A stretch of 64,000 bases of DNA from Liolophura sinensis (GCF_032854445.1 NC_088295.1:55843249-55907248); one strand, 5' to 3'. Shown: positions 1 through 11,790, numbered from the stretch's first letter. Notes: generated from the sequence alone by a model not told the origin. Numbers and translations are program-made.

Positions 1-229
1 AAATTAACCACAGTCTGATAAATGTAAAATTCTTGTTTATGGTTTTAAGTTTCCCTTAGCAACAGTCAAATAAATAAACAAATGACTAAAATGCTAAACA
101 ACTAAATGAAACTTGATTGCTATTAGCGTACATGTGTAATTGTGTGTCAACGTGTTGTTGTAGAATATGTGTCCTGAATTATGATACCATTGTGATAAAA
201 AGTGTTATTTTAAGCTTTATTGTTGCCAA

Positions 230-434
230 GCACAATGACCCACGAACCTCTCACCAATGCGGTCGTTGTGAGTTCAAGCCCAGCTGACGCTGTTTTCCTC
301 TCGGAAAGGTCGTGCTCCGCCTGCAACCTGTAGGTGGTCTTGGGCTTTTCCCAGGCTTTGCCCGGTTTCCTCCCACCATAATACTCGCCGCTGTCGTATA
401 AGTGAAATGTTCTAATAAGTAACCAAATAAATGA
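230..434 (+). mobile_element. SINE-1 (V-SINE/RUDI-like), 5' truncated
   Basis: This is a diverged copy of the SINE seen most completely at 42916-43192. It keeps the B-box region (GTGAGTTCAAGCCC), the central block (CCCGGTTTCCTCCCACC) and the tail (GTCGTATAAGTGAAAT) followed by AAATAAATGA. The A-box part of the tRNA-like head is missing. The RUDI/V-SINE name is from memory of molluscan repeats and unverified; tRNA-derived SINE is the safer call. Confidence 0.75.
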
Positions 435-649
435 TTGAATTTATTGTTACTAGTGTAGAAGAACGCCTAGAGGTTTGTTCCCTGAGCATGCAACCATAAT
501 AAATATATTGTGTGTTACATTCGTATTCCTTCAGATACTTACTTGTGTCCTGTCTGATACTGTTGTGTACTTAAAAGTTATAAATCAGGCGATGATTATT
601 TAAGAATATCTGTAAATGGCTATCATGTCTCAAAATATGGATAAACCCT

Positions 650-992
650 TCCACAGCCTAATGGTTTGAGCTTCCGTCTTGAAGCCGGGTGACCTGGGAT
701 CAAACACAGTTGGAGTCTTACCAAGATTTTAAAAATGGTACTTGTTGCTGCCTCGATTGGCACTCAGCACTCAGATGCCAGAGCAAGGAAACAAGATTGG
801 CTGTCCTGGTGTCAGTATAACGTGACTGTGTGGGGTGTCTTTTCCGGTGACTTCGGTATAGTGCTTTAGTGGCTGCGGTTGTTTGGCGACATGGACTCAT
901 TCTGCCAAAAGAAGATACTCTGTATACATACACACACCGAATGACTGCTGGTCATTATATGGCCGAAAAATTGCTAAGTACGACGTACCCCG
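650..992 (+). mobile_element. SINE-2, nearly complete, tRNA-derived
   Basis: The tRNA-like head has an A-box-like TAATGGTTTGAGC and a B-box-like GGGATCAAAC. The body (TGCTGCCTCGATTGGCACTC, then a run with GACTTCGGTATAGTGC) and the tail (GGCCGAAAAATTGCTAAGTACGACGTA) match the other SINE-2 copies at 1577, 38600 and 59772. It is diverged from all of them, so it is old. Confidence 0.7.
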
Positions 993-1110
993 CCCCCTCC
1001 CACCTCCCAAGCAGACATACATTGTAAATGTATATACGGTTATAAGCACTAACTGCAAAAATGTATACAAACAACAGAGGACACAAAAAGCACCCTCTGA
1101 CTCGATGTTG

Positions 1111-1166
1111 ATTTGAACACGAGACTTGTACCAAAAGCGAAAATCATACCTCTAGATCAACGAGCC
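1111..1166 (-). pseudogene. tRNA-Pro relic (TGG-type), decayed
   Basis: Read on the minus strand it matches the 5' two thirds of the TGG tRNA (GGCTCGTTGATCTAGAGGTA), with many substitutions in the anticodon stem and T arm and no acceptor 3' half. The rightward flank (AATGTCTGCAAGTTTATAC) still resembles the TGG upstream flank of the array. It is an old relative of the array unit. Confidence 0.75.
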
Positions 1167-1576
1167 CGTTCGTTAACACGAAAAATGTCTGCAAGTTTAT
1201 ACAAGGTATGACAAGGCATACATTTTCCTCCGAATTTCCATACAAATACATCTTTCGCAATATAATCGATTACTGTTCTACATTGTTACGTGTTACTGTA
1301 TAGCCTTGTCACTCAAAGAATCTCCCATGACACCTATACGTCCATGGTTAGTATTTGATTTCACATAAAGTATTGATTTCCTATATCGATAACGTTGCGT
1401 GTCAGACTTGGTTTTTAGGTATTTGTAAATGAGTGCAGATTTTAAAAAAATATATACACGCTCAAAAAAAGAGGCCAGGTATGAGCACCTCTAATTAGGT
1501 GTAATACAGTCAGGACATAAAACAATATTTAAAATCAGTGCCATGCAGTTTTTATTCGCTCAACTTACATCCACAG

Positions 1577-1807
1577 TCAGCATGAAGGGGATAGTACGAC
1601 TGGTTGACCCGTATCAGTATAATGGCTCGGGCGGGGCGGCTTACATGCCTTCGGTAAGTCGTCTCAGTGAAGCAGCACTAGATAAAAGAGCGGTGGAAAT
1701 CCGTCCTGCGACAAAGACAAGGCACATTACATACACCATAAGGATTCCTTCGTCGTCATATGACTGAAAAATTGTTGAGTACGATGTTAAACCCCAAGCA
1801 CTCACTC
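1577..1807 (+). mobile_element. SINE-2, 5' truncated
   Basis: It is collinear with the reverse complement of the copy at 38600-38954, from CAGCATGAAGGGG to the tail TTGAGTACGATGTTAAACCC. The tRNA-like head is missing, so this is a 5'-truncated or later-deleted copy. Confidence 0.8.
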
Positions 1808-1829
1808 ACCTCTACATCAACAGATCCAA

Positions 1830-1883
1830 GCTACATGTGTCTAGAACAGGAAACAAGTTACATGTGTCTAGAGCAGGAAACAA
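1830..1883. repeat. 27-bp direct duplication
   Basis: Two copies of a 27-bp word containing TACATGTGTCTAGA and CAGGAAACAA stand head to tail with two differences. No function is evident. Confidence 0.8.
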
Positions 1884-2435
1884 AACAGTTTATACAACTG
1901 CTGATTAACAAACTACATATACTACACATAATGTTTCCTAAGTAAGCATAAATATTTTATTTGCAACTGTATACTTCAAAGTAAATATAGCCAGATCGAG
2001 TATTGTGTAAGCAGTTTGACTTCAATTCTATCTCCCCATTGGGACTAATATAACAGCTGCCACATAAACAAAGACACAGGCCCCTCTTAACACTTCCAAT
2101 GCGTGTTTTGAAATAAATAACAAAGTAGCAATGCCAATCTATGTAAGCGGCATGTTAATCCGTGGCATATGTTATATACATATATACATCTAGGCCGGTG
2201 TAGACATATGATAGGCTACAATGCACTAATGCTGATGCTTGTGTCATATAGAATTACTTACGTTGGACCAGAGAGTGCTTGAAGTTTGAACAGATTAATC
2301 TAATGTGTTAAAAACACAGGGCGATACAGTTATTTTATAGCTCTTTCGACCTTTATGTTTGTAGATCACAGGGTGTTACGTACATCGGAATAAAAACGAT
2401 ACATAAACCGGAACTATCATTTGTTGAACATCTGA

Positions 2436-2507
2436 GGCTTGTTGGTCTAGTGGTATGATTCTCGCTTAGGGTGCGAGAGGTCCCGGGTTCAATTCCCGGA
2501 CAAGCCC
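2436..2507 (+). tRNA. tRNA-Pro(AGG)
   Basis: The gene is 72 nt without intron. Acceptor GGCTTGT pairs fully with ACAAGCC and the discriminator is C. The anticodon loop TTAGGGT places AGG at 2468-2470. A box TGGTCTAGTGG and B box GGTTCAATTCC are perfect. It matches the array AGG genes base for base, although its flanks are strongly diverged, which implies selection on the gene or gene conversion. A34 is expected to be edited to inosine, reading CCU, CCC and CCA. Confidence 0.97.
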
Positions 2508-4185
2508 GTCAGCATCTTTTCTTTATAGCATACAACCTTTTTCTTGTACGAAGAGACTCCATTGGATTTCAAGATGTTTCTCATCTAGGATACCTCTCAA
2601 CCAACATGATATATCATAGGTTTGTATATTACTATGTTGTTGTGGAAGCGATAGATTGAAGTATTTAGTCGATTAAATATAAAGTTTACATATATTACAT
2701 ACATTTACCCAAGGTTTTAAGCTCTATGACAAGAGTGGGCTGCAGCATAGATCAATCACGTCTATAACCTAGTTAGAGAGCCTTGACAAAATCAATACAC
2801 AAACCTGTGGTCCACGTGCACAAGAAAATCAAACAGCAGATGTTAAAGTTTATGTCCCATGAGATTACACAAGAGACTAAATCCCATTTCTGATCAGTTA
2901 AATTCAGGTGTGCAGTACAACCTGAAAAGTAATTTACTCTTGATTGATATTATTTTAATTTCCTTGTGAAATTTCTCAAAAAAGAAATCCGTCTCACCAA
3001 TGAGGTGTGGCGATAGCGTACCAGGTGTCAACAGCTTTTATGTTAAGCCCTCCTGTGCACTGACATTTATTTCCAAATATAGTATGCATAAATGGATTTT
3101 TTGCGTTCAGTTCAGATCAAAGTTAAACTAACAGGGCATATATATCAGCTAGTGTCGGCACTTACCGATCAAATACATATATAACGGTGTGACAGAAGTA
3201 TACGACGTAAATTCTCCTGCATGAATACATATATAAAACAAAGCAACACATATAATGTCAGACACCCAGGAAAGTCCTATAACATACAGAACACAATAAT
3301 GATATTAATCCTTTTGGTAACGATTATGTGACGATTTAGTGTTCTTGGACACTCAGTATCCTAGCCTACATGATATGATAGGTCACACTGCACTTATCTT
3401 CTGACGGTTTTCATATAGAATTACTTACACAGGAACAGCGTCTGGTTGAGGCTTAAAAGGCTTAGTATGATCAGCCCATTCACTTCATTAAAAATACACG
3501 AGGGTGTAATCGCGATTATATCGTGATTTTAAATCGTTATCTTTCTAGATCTTTATAGCTCATACTGACAAGCCCTTAACCTTTTTCTTTATGGCATTCT
3601 TTTTCACATGCCAGAGGTTTGCCTATACAAACCTGACTTTCTACTGAATGTCAACAGGTTTTTCATCTATCATACGTCCCAACCAACATGATATATTATA
3701 TGCCATATATTACCATGTTGTTGAGGCGATAGATTAAAGCATTTCGCCGGTTAAATACCGATTTTTCGAACTCTTGCGCAACTTGGTCTGGAAATTTCGT
3801 ATGTTTCTCTACTGAAACTATAACTGACAATAATTAGCTAATTACTTACTGTTACATTAGTTTACCAAGGTTTTAAGCTCTGTAACAAGAGTAGGGTGCA
3901 GCTTAGGTCTATCATGTCTGTAACATAGTGAGCCTCGACAAATGAACAAATGAACAATGAACAAACCCGACAGGTAACTGTTGCACTCGGCGTCTACGTA
4001 CACAAGAAAATCAAACAGCAGCTGTTGAAATAAATTTATATATGCGTTGAGATTACACAAGAGACTAAATCCCATTTCTGATTAGTTAAATTCAGTAATG
4101 CAGTAAAACCCGAAAAACAAATTTACTCTTGATTGGCATTATTCTAATTTCCCTCTAAGAATTTAAATAAAGAGACACAAAAATT

Positions 4186-4257
4186 AGGCTTGTCCGTGAA
4201 TTGCACCCGCGACCTCTCGCACCCGGAGGCAGAATCATACTCCTGGCTCAACAATCT
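4186..4257 (-). pseudogene. tRNA-Pro(CGG) pseudogene
   Basis: The 72-nt frame of a CGG tRNA is recognisable. The T loop, anticodon stem (CGAGGCAGAAT-like on the plus strand) and 5' acceptor (AACAATCT instead of AACAAGCC) are all substituted, so the cloverleaf cannot form. It sits where CGG lies in the compact unit at 51690. Confidence 0.8.
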
Positions 4258-4651
4258 GTGATGAAGCCGTGGGTCAAATATTTGTGTATTAAACAGTGCA
4301 TTTGTGTATTAAACACTGAAGTGTGTTGATAGCGTACCACATGTCAACGCACTCATGTGAATGCCAAGTATTCCTGTATACTGACACTTATTGTCAAATA
4401 GTGTTGTATGTAAATAGATTGGAGTGCATTGTGTTCAGTTCAAATCAAAGTTCAATGAACAGGACATATATATCAGCTAGTGTCAGCACAGCCTCATTAA
4501 CTGAAGTGCACGATGTAAAATCCCAAGAATAAACACATATACACACCCATACATACATACATGCATAAAACATAAAAGAACAGCTATAAAGTCAGACAGG
4601 CAGTTAAAAAGTACATTTCTGTCGGTCCTGTCACAAATAAAATAGCCTATA

Positions 4652-4821
4652 CTGGCTTCCTCTCCGGCCGTACGTGGGAAGGTCCTTCAGGAACCTGCGG
4701 ATGGTCGTGGGTTTCCCCCGTGTTCTGCCCGGTTTCCACCCACCATAATGCTGACCGCCGTCGTATAAGTGAAATATTCTTGAGTACGGCGTAAAACAAC
4801 AATCATAAAAAAAAAAAAAAA
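4652..4821 (+). mobile_element. SINE-1, 5' truncated, with poly(A)
   Basis: It runs from CTGGCTTCCTCTCCGGCCGT through GCCGCCGTCGTATAAGTGAA to TTGAGTACGGCGTAAAAC and an A-rich tail. The tRNA-like head is absent. It is close to the SINE-1 consensus, so younger than the copy at 230. Confidence 0.85.
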
Positions 4822-5735
4822 TCAAATCAAATAAAATATTAATCCTTTCGGTAAAATTCATGTGACACTCTAAGTTTTCCTTGTTTAATCATTACCCTAC
4901 TACATGATACAGACAACTATACAATACTACGAGTCAATGGAGGTATCTGTGCTCAGCCCGAACAAGTTTACATTGTTAGCGTGAACCAAGTTAACTTAGA
5001 AGTCTCGACCTTTTCGGAAAAAAGTTCCTAGGGATAAGAATGTCATACTATTGGGTCCACTGATGCGCATGACGTAAGATTGTAGAGACTTAACTCTCAA
5101 AAAAAGGTTTTCGTGTTAGTAGACCTGTAATACCAACGTTCATACACATATAAATTTAAGCCATCGTTAGAAAATCCGGGGCACACTTCAGACAATTTAT
5201 ACCAAGCAGCCTATACAGGCTGAGCAGAGTTGGCTAACATTACAGCCGTAAATAGACAGAGACAAAGAGTGTACCGAGCTGTCTGAATAAAGGTAATTCC
5301 TACCTGACCCTTGTGCCATGTTTCAAACTGGGTGAGTAACGCCTTATAAACGGAGCCTACTACAGTCAAGGGCTCAGTTTTAAAGGTTTGTATTATATCA
5401 TGTTACCAGATTTATTTTATTTGCTTGCATTTTTCATGGGCCTACATTTATGAAAGACGTTATGGCTGTTTGGTTGTCAAAAGTTGACCTTCAGATTATT
5501 GATTTTGAGCGTTTTCCTCCGCTGAGCTTGAGCATCTCTGCAAGTGGGTTGTTTTGTCTGTTTTCCTGTCTGTCGGTAAATTTTTTAACATCCTATCTTT
5601 AACATGGGTGGTTTGCGCAACGAGATTCCTGAGTGCAAGACGACAAGTATCTACGCCAAATGTGCAGCAGTATTGAATATACGATCGTTTTCCAGACATC
5701 TGTAATGACAAAGGAATGTTGACATCGACTCAAGA
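4822..5735. other. Stretch without recognisable genes
   Basis: No tRNA, SINE or credible coding region is visible. Short pieces near 4880-4950 (CTACATGATAC) faintly recall the array upstream flank, but not enough to call. Confidence 0.5.
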
Positions 5736-5825
5736 AGACGGCATGAGCTGGACGTGAACTCACAACGATCGCATTGGTGAGAGAATCAATGTGCTAAGCG
5801 AGAACGCTAACCAATAGGGCCCCAC
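5736..5825 (-). mobile_element. SINE-1 head fragment
   Basis: On the minus strand it holds the tRNA-like 5' part: TTGGTTAGCG-like A box, CTCACCAATGCGATCGTTGT and B-box GTGAGTTCACGTCC. The body and tail are missing, the reverse of the usual 5' truncation, so this is a post-insertion deletion remnant. Confidence 0.7.
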
Positions 5826-5908
5826 CCCACCAATTTAATCTGTTTTGTCCATAACAGTTTTAATTCTGGTATATATATAACGAAAAAATAAAAACGATAT
5901 GAGGATTT

Positions 5909-6499
5909 AAAGGTAGAGAAAACATTAAAAATGACATAAAGTTCAGATGAAAGAGTGCGAAAAGTTATTCCTAAATGTGGACTTCACTATTTTTTCCGAT
6001 TTTTCCTTCAGGAGAAAAAGACACTTGAAAATAATTTTTGTATGGTGGGTATTTGGGACCGCCTTTTGGTATTTATAGTGTTCGTTTAATAATGTCATAA
6101 ATGAGTATGTAACACAGGTTTAAAAAAAATTTTTGCACTAGAATCTGCTCTTTTCAACTAACAAATGTATTAAAACTCAATTTGGATCATATTTAAATTT
6201 TAATGTGTTCATAAATATTACCATAAATTAGGTTAAATGCATATGTTTTGATATCAACAACAAATTTACATTCAAATAAATTTATTAGACAAGCATCACA
6301 TCCTTATTTAGAACATTATTATGCAACAACGATAAATACCAAAAATTGGTCTCAAATAACCACCATACCAAAATATTTTATAATACCCCTTTCTATTAGA
6401 AAAAAAATCTAAAAAAATACTAAAAATCCTATTTGCAAATACGTTTAAACGCTCTTTCATCTGATTTTGGCATCATTTTTATGTTTTCTTCTCCTTTAA
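5909..6499. repeat. Decayed inverted repeat (foldback-like), arms about 205 bp
   Basis: The left arm is 5909-6115 and the right arm 6294-6499, in reverse complement. Shared words include TCAGATGAAAGAG, TATGGTGG, TATTTG-GACC and TTGGTATTTAT, interrupted by small indels. The AT-rich spacer is about 180 bp. The outer edge of the right arm (CTTCTCCTTTAA) runs into the segment found in every array unit, so the element may be the source of that part of the unit. No transposase is seen. Confidence 0.65.
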
Positions 6500-7340
6500 C
6501 AGTCTGCGCTTGACAAATAATCATTCCAAACATTTCGCCCAGGTGCAAAATCCTCATCAAGATAGAACTTCTCTTTGGTTATTCGTAAAGACCATATGTT
6601 TGTGTCCAATCCTGTGATAATTCCAGCCTACGCACTATCAACTTACGTTGTTTTGTTTCAGACAATTACATTCCCCGGCACAGTCGCGACAGGCTTGGGG
6701 CATGAAGAAAACTATCAGCCCATTGACGTGTGAGGCAGTTGTCAGCTCTTCACACATGAATATAGGCTACAGAAAACATGTAGAGTGATGTAAATGTAGG
6801 CTCTGAGCTCTAAATAATCCACGCATTAGCAATTTCTCGCGTGTCTAGTTAGGTGTGGTAGTCTGAAGGAATAGTTGAGCCATAAACTGGCATAAACTGG
6901 AAAGGTGAAAAACACCTTATGTCACCCGAATGTTATGTTTTCACTGAAAATGCAGCCGTGGAGTAAGCTACAATATGTAAAGCAAGGAACAAGCCTATCT
7001 ATAACTGGTAACAAACTACATACAATACGGTCCGTTTGTTAAACATAATTGTTTTATTCACGGCTATATACTTCCAAGTAAATATAACTAGCACCTAGAG
7101 TAAGCAGTCTTACTTCAGTTCTGTTTCCCATAGAACTATCTATTGTAGAGAGCAGTAGATCTCTTACCAGTTTTAGTGGTTTCTTTATGCTATTAGCCTT
7201 TCAGGATTGCCTATAGGACTCATTTAACATATGCAACAGCGATATTGAGATAATTCCCTGAGTTTTCATATATTTAATGACCAGTTGGCTGATTACCCAC
7301 ATTTGCATTATTTTACGAAGGCTTATGTTTTTATTTGCTT

Positions 7341-7450
7341 GGGTTTTTACGCCATACTCAAGAATATTTTACTTATACGCCGGCCGCCAGCATTATGGTG
7401 GGGGGAAACCGGGCAGAACCCAAGTGAAACCCACAACCATCCACAGGCTG
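7341..7450 (-). mobile_element. SINE-1 fragment inside unit U0 (second position)
   Basis: Minus-strand 3' half of SINE-1 (TATACGCCGGCCGCCAGCAT, then GGAAACCGGGCAGAACCC). It occupies the same place in U0-U5, so it inserted before the array expanded. Confidence 0.85.
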
Positions 7451-7757
7451 CAATCAGGCACACAGGCTTTCAATCTGCATAACATGGGCGGGATTGTGAT
7501 TAAAGCCTATTATAGAGAGACTTCACGAAATCAATAAACATTCCCGCGGCGGTCAGAGAAACAGCTGTTCAAATGTATGCGCAGAGATTATAAACTAACT
7601 AATTTTTGTAATCATTTCATTTCAGCGATAGTTAAAACTCAGAACTTACTCATGGCAGCCTTTTTCATTTTGGCTGTAAGACCTGACATTTATCCTCAAA
7701 ACTAAATTCAGTTTATCTCCATAGAATTCAAATAAAACAATATTGAAAATAATAACT

Positions 7758-7787
7758 GGTCTTGTCCGGGAATTGAACCCGGGACCT
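7758..7787 (-). pseudogene. tRNA-Pro(CGG) 3' stub, truncated by deletion
   Basis: Only the 3' acceptor strand and T arm remain (AATTGAACCCGGGACCT on the plus strand). The sequence then jumps to GAATTTAGACATGCC, which in other units lies about 600 bp beyond the gene. The junction has a 2-bp CT overlap. The anticodon and A box are gone. Confidence 0.92.
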
Positions 7788-8473
7788 GAATTTAGACATG
7801 CCTTTTAAATCATTTGAAAACTCCTGACTTCTTGTTTATGGTCTCTGTTATATTATTTCTTATTTCATATTCTTTCTTACCGGTGTTTGATGATAAAACC
7901 TAACTTTATGTTGGCTGTTCATTTTGTGAATAATGACGTAATGGACGTCCATTATCGTTGATGACTAGTATACCGGCACGTTTGTTTGTCACGATTTGCT
8001 ATCGTTCAGGGTTTTGAATTCGAAAAATGAAAAACATGATGGTATAATATTCAGCACTTGTTAAAGCTTACGGTGATTATTCTAAATTCTTAGGTGCAAT
8101 ATCCACCATGATACATCTGTTCCACTGGGCTTTGTAAAGACAATATGTTTATTTCCAACAGGGACTGGTGATTGTAACTCCTGTAACCCGACGAAGTATG
8201 TATGTTTGGGGTTTGAGGGTCGTACTTAACCATTTTCGTCACACGACGACGACCTCGGGCAGAGTATCTATGTATGTATTACACTTGGGGTTTGACGATC
8301 CCTGACAGTGTAAGCTTGTTTTCACAGAATGGCTTTCCCAAGCCCAGTACTCAGATTTGGAATATAAAGAATATATTCATGTTGGAGTCAAAATGTGAAT
8401 GTAAATTAAGCACAATTTACATATGGCGGTGTTGTTGAAATAATTTTACCAGTAAATAATTCAAAATCTTGTC

Positions 8474-8545
8474 GGGCTCGTCCGGGAATTGAACCCGGGA
8501 CCTCTCGCACCCAAAGCGAGAATCATACCTCTAGACCAACGAGCC
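8474..8545 (-). tRNA. tRNA-Pro(TGG)
   Basis: 72 nt. Acceptor GGCTCGT pairs with ACGAGCC. The anticodon loop TTTGGGT gives TGG, which reads CCA and CCG. A box TGGTCTAGAGG and B box GGTTCAATTCC are intact. A TATATAATTAC-like element lies about 30 bp upstream on the minus strand. This is the consensus copy of the TGG isoacceptor. Confidence 0.97.
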
Positions 8546-9492
8546 ACCATAAACGGCCAGTTAATGTCTGTAATTATATACAGAAAATTAATAGTCACTA
8601 GTGTTCACTAAGTTACATGTCCCAGAAACACATTTATCGCAATACCAAGCGTCACACATGAACATTGTTATACGTCACTTTACAGTGTACATCATATATA
8701 AAATTACTCATTTTACACAACCATGGCTATCCCTGGTTTTAACATTAAATATTGGTTTTCTATATCGATCTAGTGATATGTCAGACTTTTTACACATCCG
8801 TACATGAATATAGATTAAAGACAAGATATAACCCGATATAGGTATAACACTCAAGTTAGGCACCAAGTATGATGTTCTTCATGAAACTAATTAGGGTAGT
8901 CACGAGATACAAGTAGTTGAAAGCAGTGCCAGTATTATTCGAGGAACATATAACATTGTGTGTGGGGCAAATGACAAGCCGATCTATAAATGTTGGTGAA
9001 CATATTGTACATGTAATGCACATAAAGTTCAACGATTTATCGATAATTCTTTATTTACCGGTATTTACTTGCGAGAGTAAATATTGTCAGAACTAAGACT
9101 AAAGAATCTGGCTTCTATCTTGTCCACCATATAAATAGCAATTCAACAGATTTCTTTTATTATTACTTACTTTATTAAATACTTAACACTGCCAACGTAT
9201 CAAGAGTCTCATGTTAATCACTGACATATAAGATACATGTACATTTATATACAGACCGGTGTTGACATATGATAGGTTTCTCCTCATGGCTGCGTCGTAT
9301 AAAATGACTTACGTAGGAACGTAGTGTACTTAGGTTTTGATGGGATTAATAAGACTAGTCAACTTTATTAAGTTGACACACTCGTGTAGAAATGGAGATT
9401 GTACAGTGACTTTATGGTTCTTTCCATCTTTATAGATATTTATAGTTCATACTGAATTGTGCTCCAGTTAGACCTATATCGGAATAAAAACG

Positions 9493-9500
9493 ATAAATAA
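9493..9500 (+). promoter_or_regulatory. A/T-rich TATA-like element upstream of tRNA-Pro(AGG)
   Basis: ATAAATAA lies about 28-35 bp before the AGG gene, inside a block (TATATCGGAATAAAAACGAT) conserved upstream of all AGG genes, including the palindromic pair. TATA-like upstream elements assist Pol III on tRNA genes in several invertebrates; its role here is inferred. Some copies read ATGAATAA. Confidence 0.4.
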
Positions 9501-9527
9501 CGGGCAAATTCAGCCTCTAACAAGTGT

Positions 9528-9599
9528 GGCTTGTTGGTCTAGTGGTATGATTCTCGCTTAGGGTGCGAGAGGTCCCGGGTTCAATTCCCGGACAAGCCC
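9528..9599 (+). tRNA. tRNA-Pro(AGG)
   Basis: 72 nt, identical to the AGG gene at 2436, with full acceptor, anticodon and T stems and AGG at 9560-9562. It opens unit U1. Confidence 0.97.
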
Positions 9600-9604
9600 G
9601 AATA

Positions 9605-9608
9605 TTTT
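9605..9608 (+). terminator. Pol III T-run terminator
   Basis: TTTT six bases after the AGG gene end, in the conserved CCCGAATATTTTCTTTAC. The same run follows the other array AGG genes. Confidence 0.6.
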
Positions 9609-9660
9609 CTTTACTTTACACATACAGAACAGTTTCTATTCGAACTGGGCACCTAAATGT

Positions 9661-9715
9661 GGCAGTTGTCGTATAAGTGAAATGTCTTTGAGTACGGAGT
9701 AAAACACCAATCAAA
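9661..9715 (+). mobile_element. SINE-1 tail fragment downstream of AGG (U1)
   Basis: Only the last 55 bp of SINE-1 (GTCGTATAAGTGAAAT to AAAACACCAATCAAA) lie about 60 bp after the tRNA. The same piece sits at 15003-15058, 19762-19815, 25196-25250, 30346-30400 and 42407-42460. At 35775 it is cut short by LINE A. Confidence 0.85.
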
Positions 9716-11052
9716 CTGAATCAAAAAACGAAGGGCGCCTTTCATGAAGCATACTTTGAGATAAATAACCCTAGGTGCACTTCATATGTCTACAACATAT
9801 ACTGTCATGGTACTTAAGTGCTTACTTCTAGCTTGGAGCAGGTTAATAAGCTAGCTGTACAACAAAAATTGGTCTGTGCGTATATATCCTAGCTACAGAG
9901 GTATGTCACAATCAATAAGCAAATCTACGTCAACCTGACAGGTAACTGACGGTCTCACCGGGTCAACGTGCACAGATCGGGATAGAACAACAGCTGTTGA
10001 AATATTACATGTATGTACAGAAATACCAGCATATATTTCTCATGTTTTTATTTTATGAATTATTTTGGCATCATTTTTATGTTTTCTTCTCCTTTAACAG
10101 TCTGCGCTTGACAATTAATCATTCCAAACATTTCGCCCAGATGCAAAATCCTCATCAAGATAGAACTTCTCTTTGGTTATTCGTAAAGACCATATGTTTG
10201 TGTCCAATCCTGTGATAATTCCAGCCTACGCAATATCAACTTACGTTGCTTTGTTTCAGACAATTACATTCCACTGCACACTCGCTACAGGCTTGGGATA
10301 TAAAGAAAACAATCAGACCAGTGACGTGTGAGGCAGTTGTCAGCTCTTCACACATGAATACAGGCTACAGAAAACATGTAGAGTGATGTAAATGTAGGCT
10401 CTGAGCTCTAAATAATCCACGCATTAGCTTTTTCTCGTGTGTCTAATTAGGTGTGGTAGTCTGGAGGAATAGTTGAGCCATAAACTAGCATAAACTGGAA
10501 AGGTGAAAAACACCTTATGTCACCCGAATGTTATGTTTTCACTGAAAATGCAGCCGTGGAGTAAGCTTCAATATGTAGAGCAAGGAACAAGCCTATCTAT
10601 GACTGGTAACAAACTACATACAATACGGTCCGTTTCTTAAACATAATTGTTTTATTCACGGCTATATACTTCCAAGTAAATATAGCTAGCACCTAGAGTA
10701 AGCAGTCTTACTTCAGTTCTGTTTCCCATAGAACTATCTATTGTAGAGAGCAGTAGATCTCTTACCAGTTTTAGTCTCATATAGAGTTACATGTTAATCT
10801 GTGTGATATTGCACTAATCTTCTAATACTTGCATCATATTACTAACAAAGGATCAACGTGGGGTTGAGGTTTGAACGGATTAATGGCATCAGATCATTCA
10901 ATTTATCAGAAACATACCTTCGTGGAATCGCAATTATGTCATGATTTTAGATCGTTATCTTTATAGGTGTTTAAAGCTCACATTTTATTGTGGTCCATTG
11001 ATATTCTTGACTGCAATAAAAGCGATAATAACGGAGAAAGTAATTTGATAAA

Positions 11053-11094
11053 CGCTTTCGGTGCGAGAGATCCCGAGTTCAATTCCCGGCCAAC
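11053..11094 (+). pseudogene. Second AGG-type tRNA relic of the unit (U1)
   Basis: It matches the 3' 42 bases of the AGG gene (GGTGCGAGAGATCCCGAGTT, then CAATTCCCGG) without the 5' half. Upstream is a diverged copy of the AGG 5' flank (GCAATAAAAGCGATAATAAC). The unit therefore once held two AGG genes. Confidence 0.85.
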
Positions 11095-11640
11095 CTTATC
11101 CGTTTTTGTTTTACAGCCTGCATTTTTGTGAGGCGTTTACACATACAGAACAGTTTCTACTGTACGAGAAGAGGTTTCTATCCTAGGAAAGATCACATCC
11201 AACATAGTATACATCTTTCATATAAACCAAACATTTTCCTGTATCGCTGAGACGAAAGATTGAGGGTTTTAGTCTCATATCTCTTATGTGAGCTCAATGT
11301 CGATTTAAAATAGCTCCCCCGACCTGGTCTTAAGATCTTGAGATTAATTTTCGCTTTATAGTATATGTATTTTTTGTAAGATGTTTACCAATGCCGGAAG
11401 CCTTTCTCTTAAGTGGCTAGGGGTTTCTATCCTATAGGGCACGTCACTGACAACTTGGTATGAATCATATTTTATAGACCACATATTTTACCATGTCATT
11501 GGGACGTTACACTCAAAAACTTAATCTGTTAACTTTAACAGAAATTCTGTTGCCTGAATAATGCTAGAATGTATTCTGGTATCTTTACATAATATTTTGT
11601 CATAACCAACATAAAATCCTGTTGGTCATATAGAATCGTT

Positions 11641-11790
11641 ATTTATTTATTTGATTGTTGTTTTAGGCCGTACTCAGGAATTATTCATTTATACGACGGC
11701 GGCAAGGATTATGATGGGAGGAAACCGGACACAGCCCGGATGAAACCCACGACGATCCGCTGGTTGCTGCTAAACCTTCCTCCGTCGACC
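11641..11790 (-). mobile_element. SINE-1 fragment, first position (U1)
   Basis: Minus-strand SINE-1 tail and body with the ATTTATTTATTTGATTG tail; it ends in TCCGTCGACCG where the head should begin. Confidence 0.85.

Larger units (their letters stand above)
2150..4420. repeat. Old diverged array units (two about 1.1-kb subunits)
   Basis: Two successive subunits share order and sequence with the array. Each has an upstream block with an ATAGAATTACTTAC-like word, a region around an AGG gene position, an ACCAACATGATATAT block, a CAAGGTTTTAAGCTCT block, and GGTGTGGCGATAGCGTACCA or its variant GTGTTGATAGCGTACCA. Subunit 1 retains the AGG gene at 2436 but has lost its CGG gene. Subunit 2 has lost AGG, leaving only an upstream-like word near 3550, but keeps a CGG relic at 4186. 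Identity to the main array is clearly lower than identity within it. Confidence 0.65.
6463..9527. repeat. Array unit U0 (partial; first unit)
   Basis: Homology to U1-U5 begins at ATTTTGGCATC and runs to the AGG gene at 9528. U0 lacks the AGG gene, because it joins the inverted repeat instead. It also lacks the middle block found at 10780-12000 of U1 and about 650 bp between the broken CGG gene and TGG. It keeps a SINE-1 piece at 7341, a CGG stub at 7758 and an intact TGG at 8474. Confidence 0.85.

Noticed and set aside
9528-9599. AGG genes considered as SINE heads rather than true tRNAs
   Set aside because: Each is a full 72-nt cloverleaf ending in a terminator, with no SINE body attached. 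The window's SINEs have different heads.
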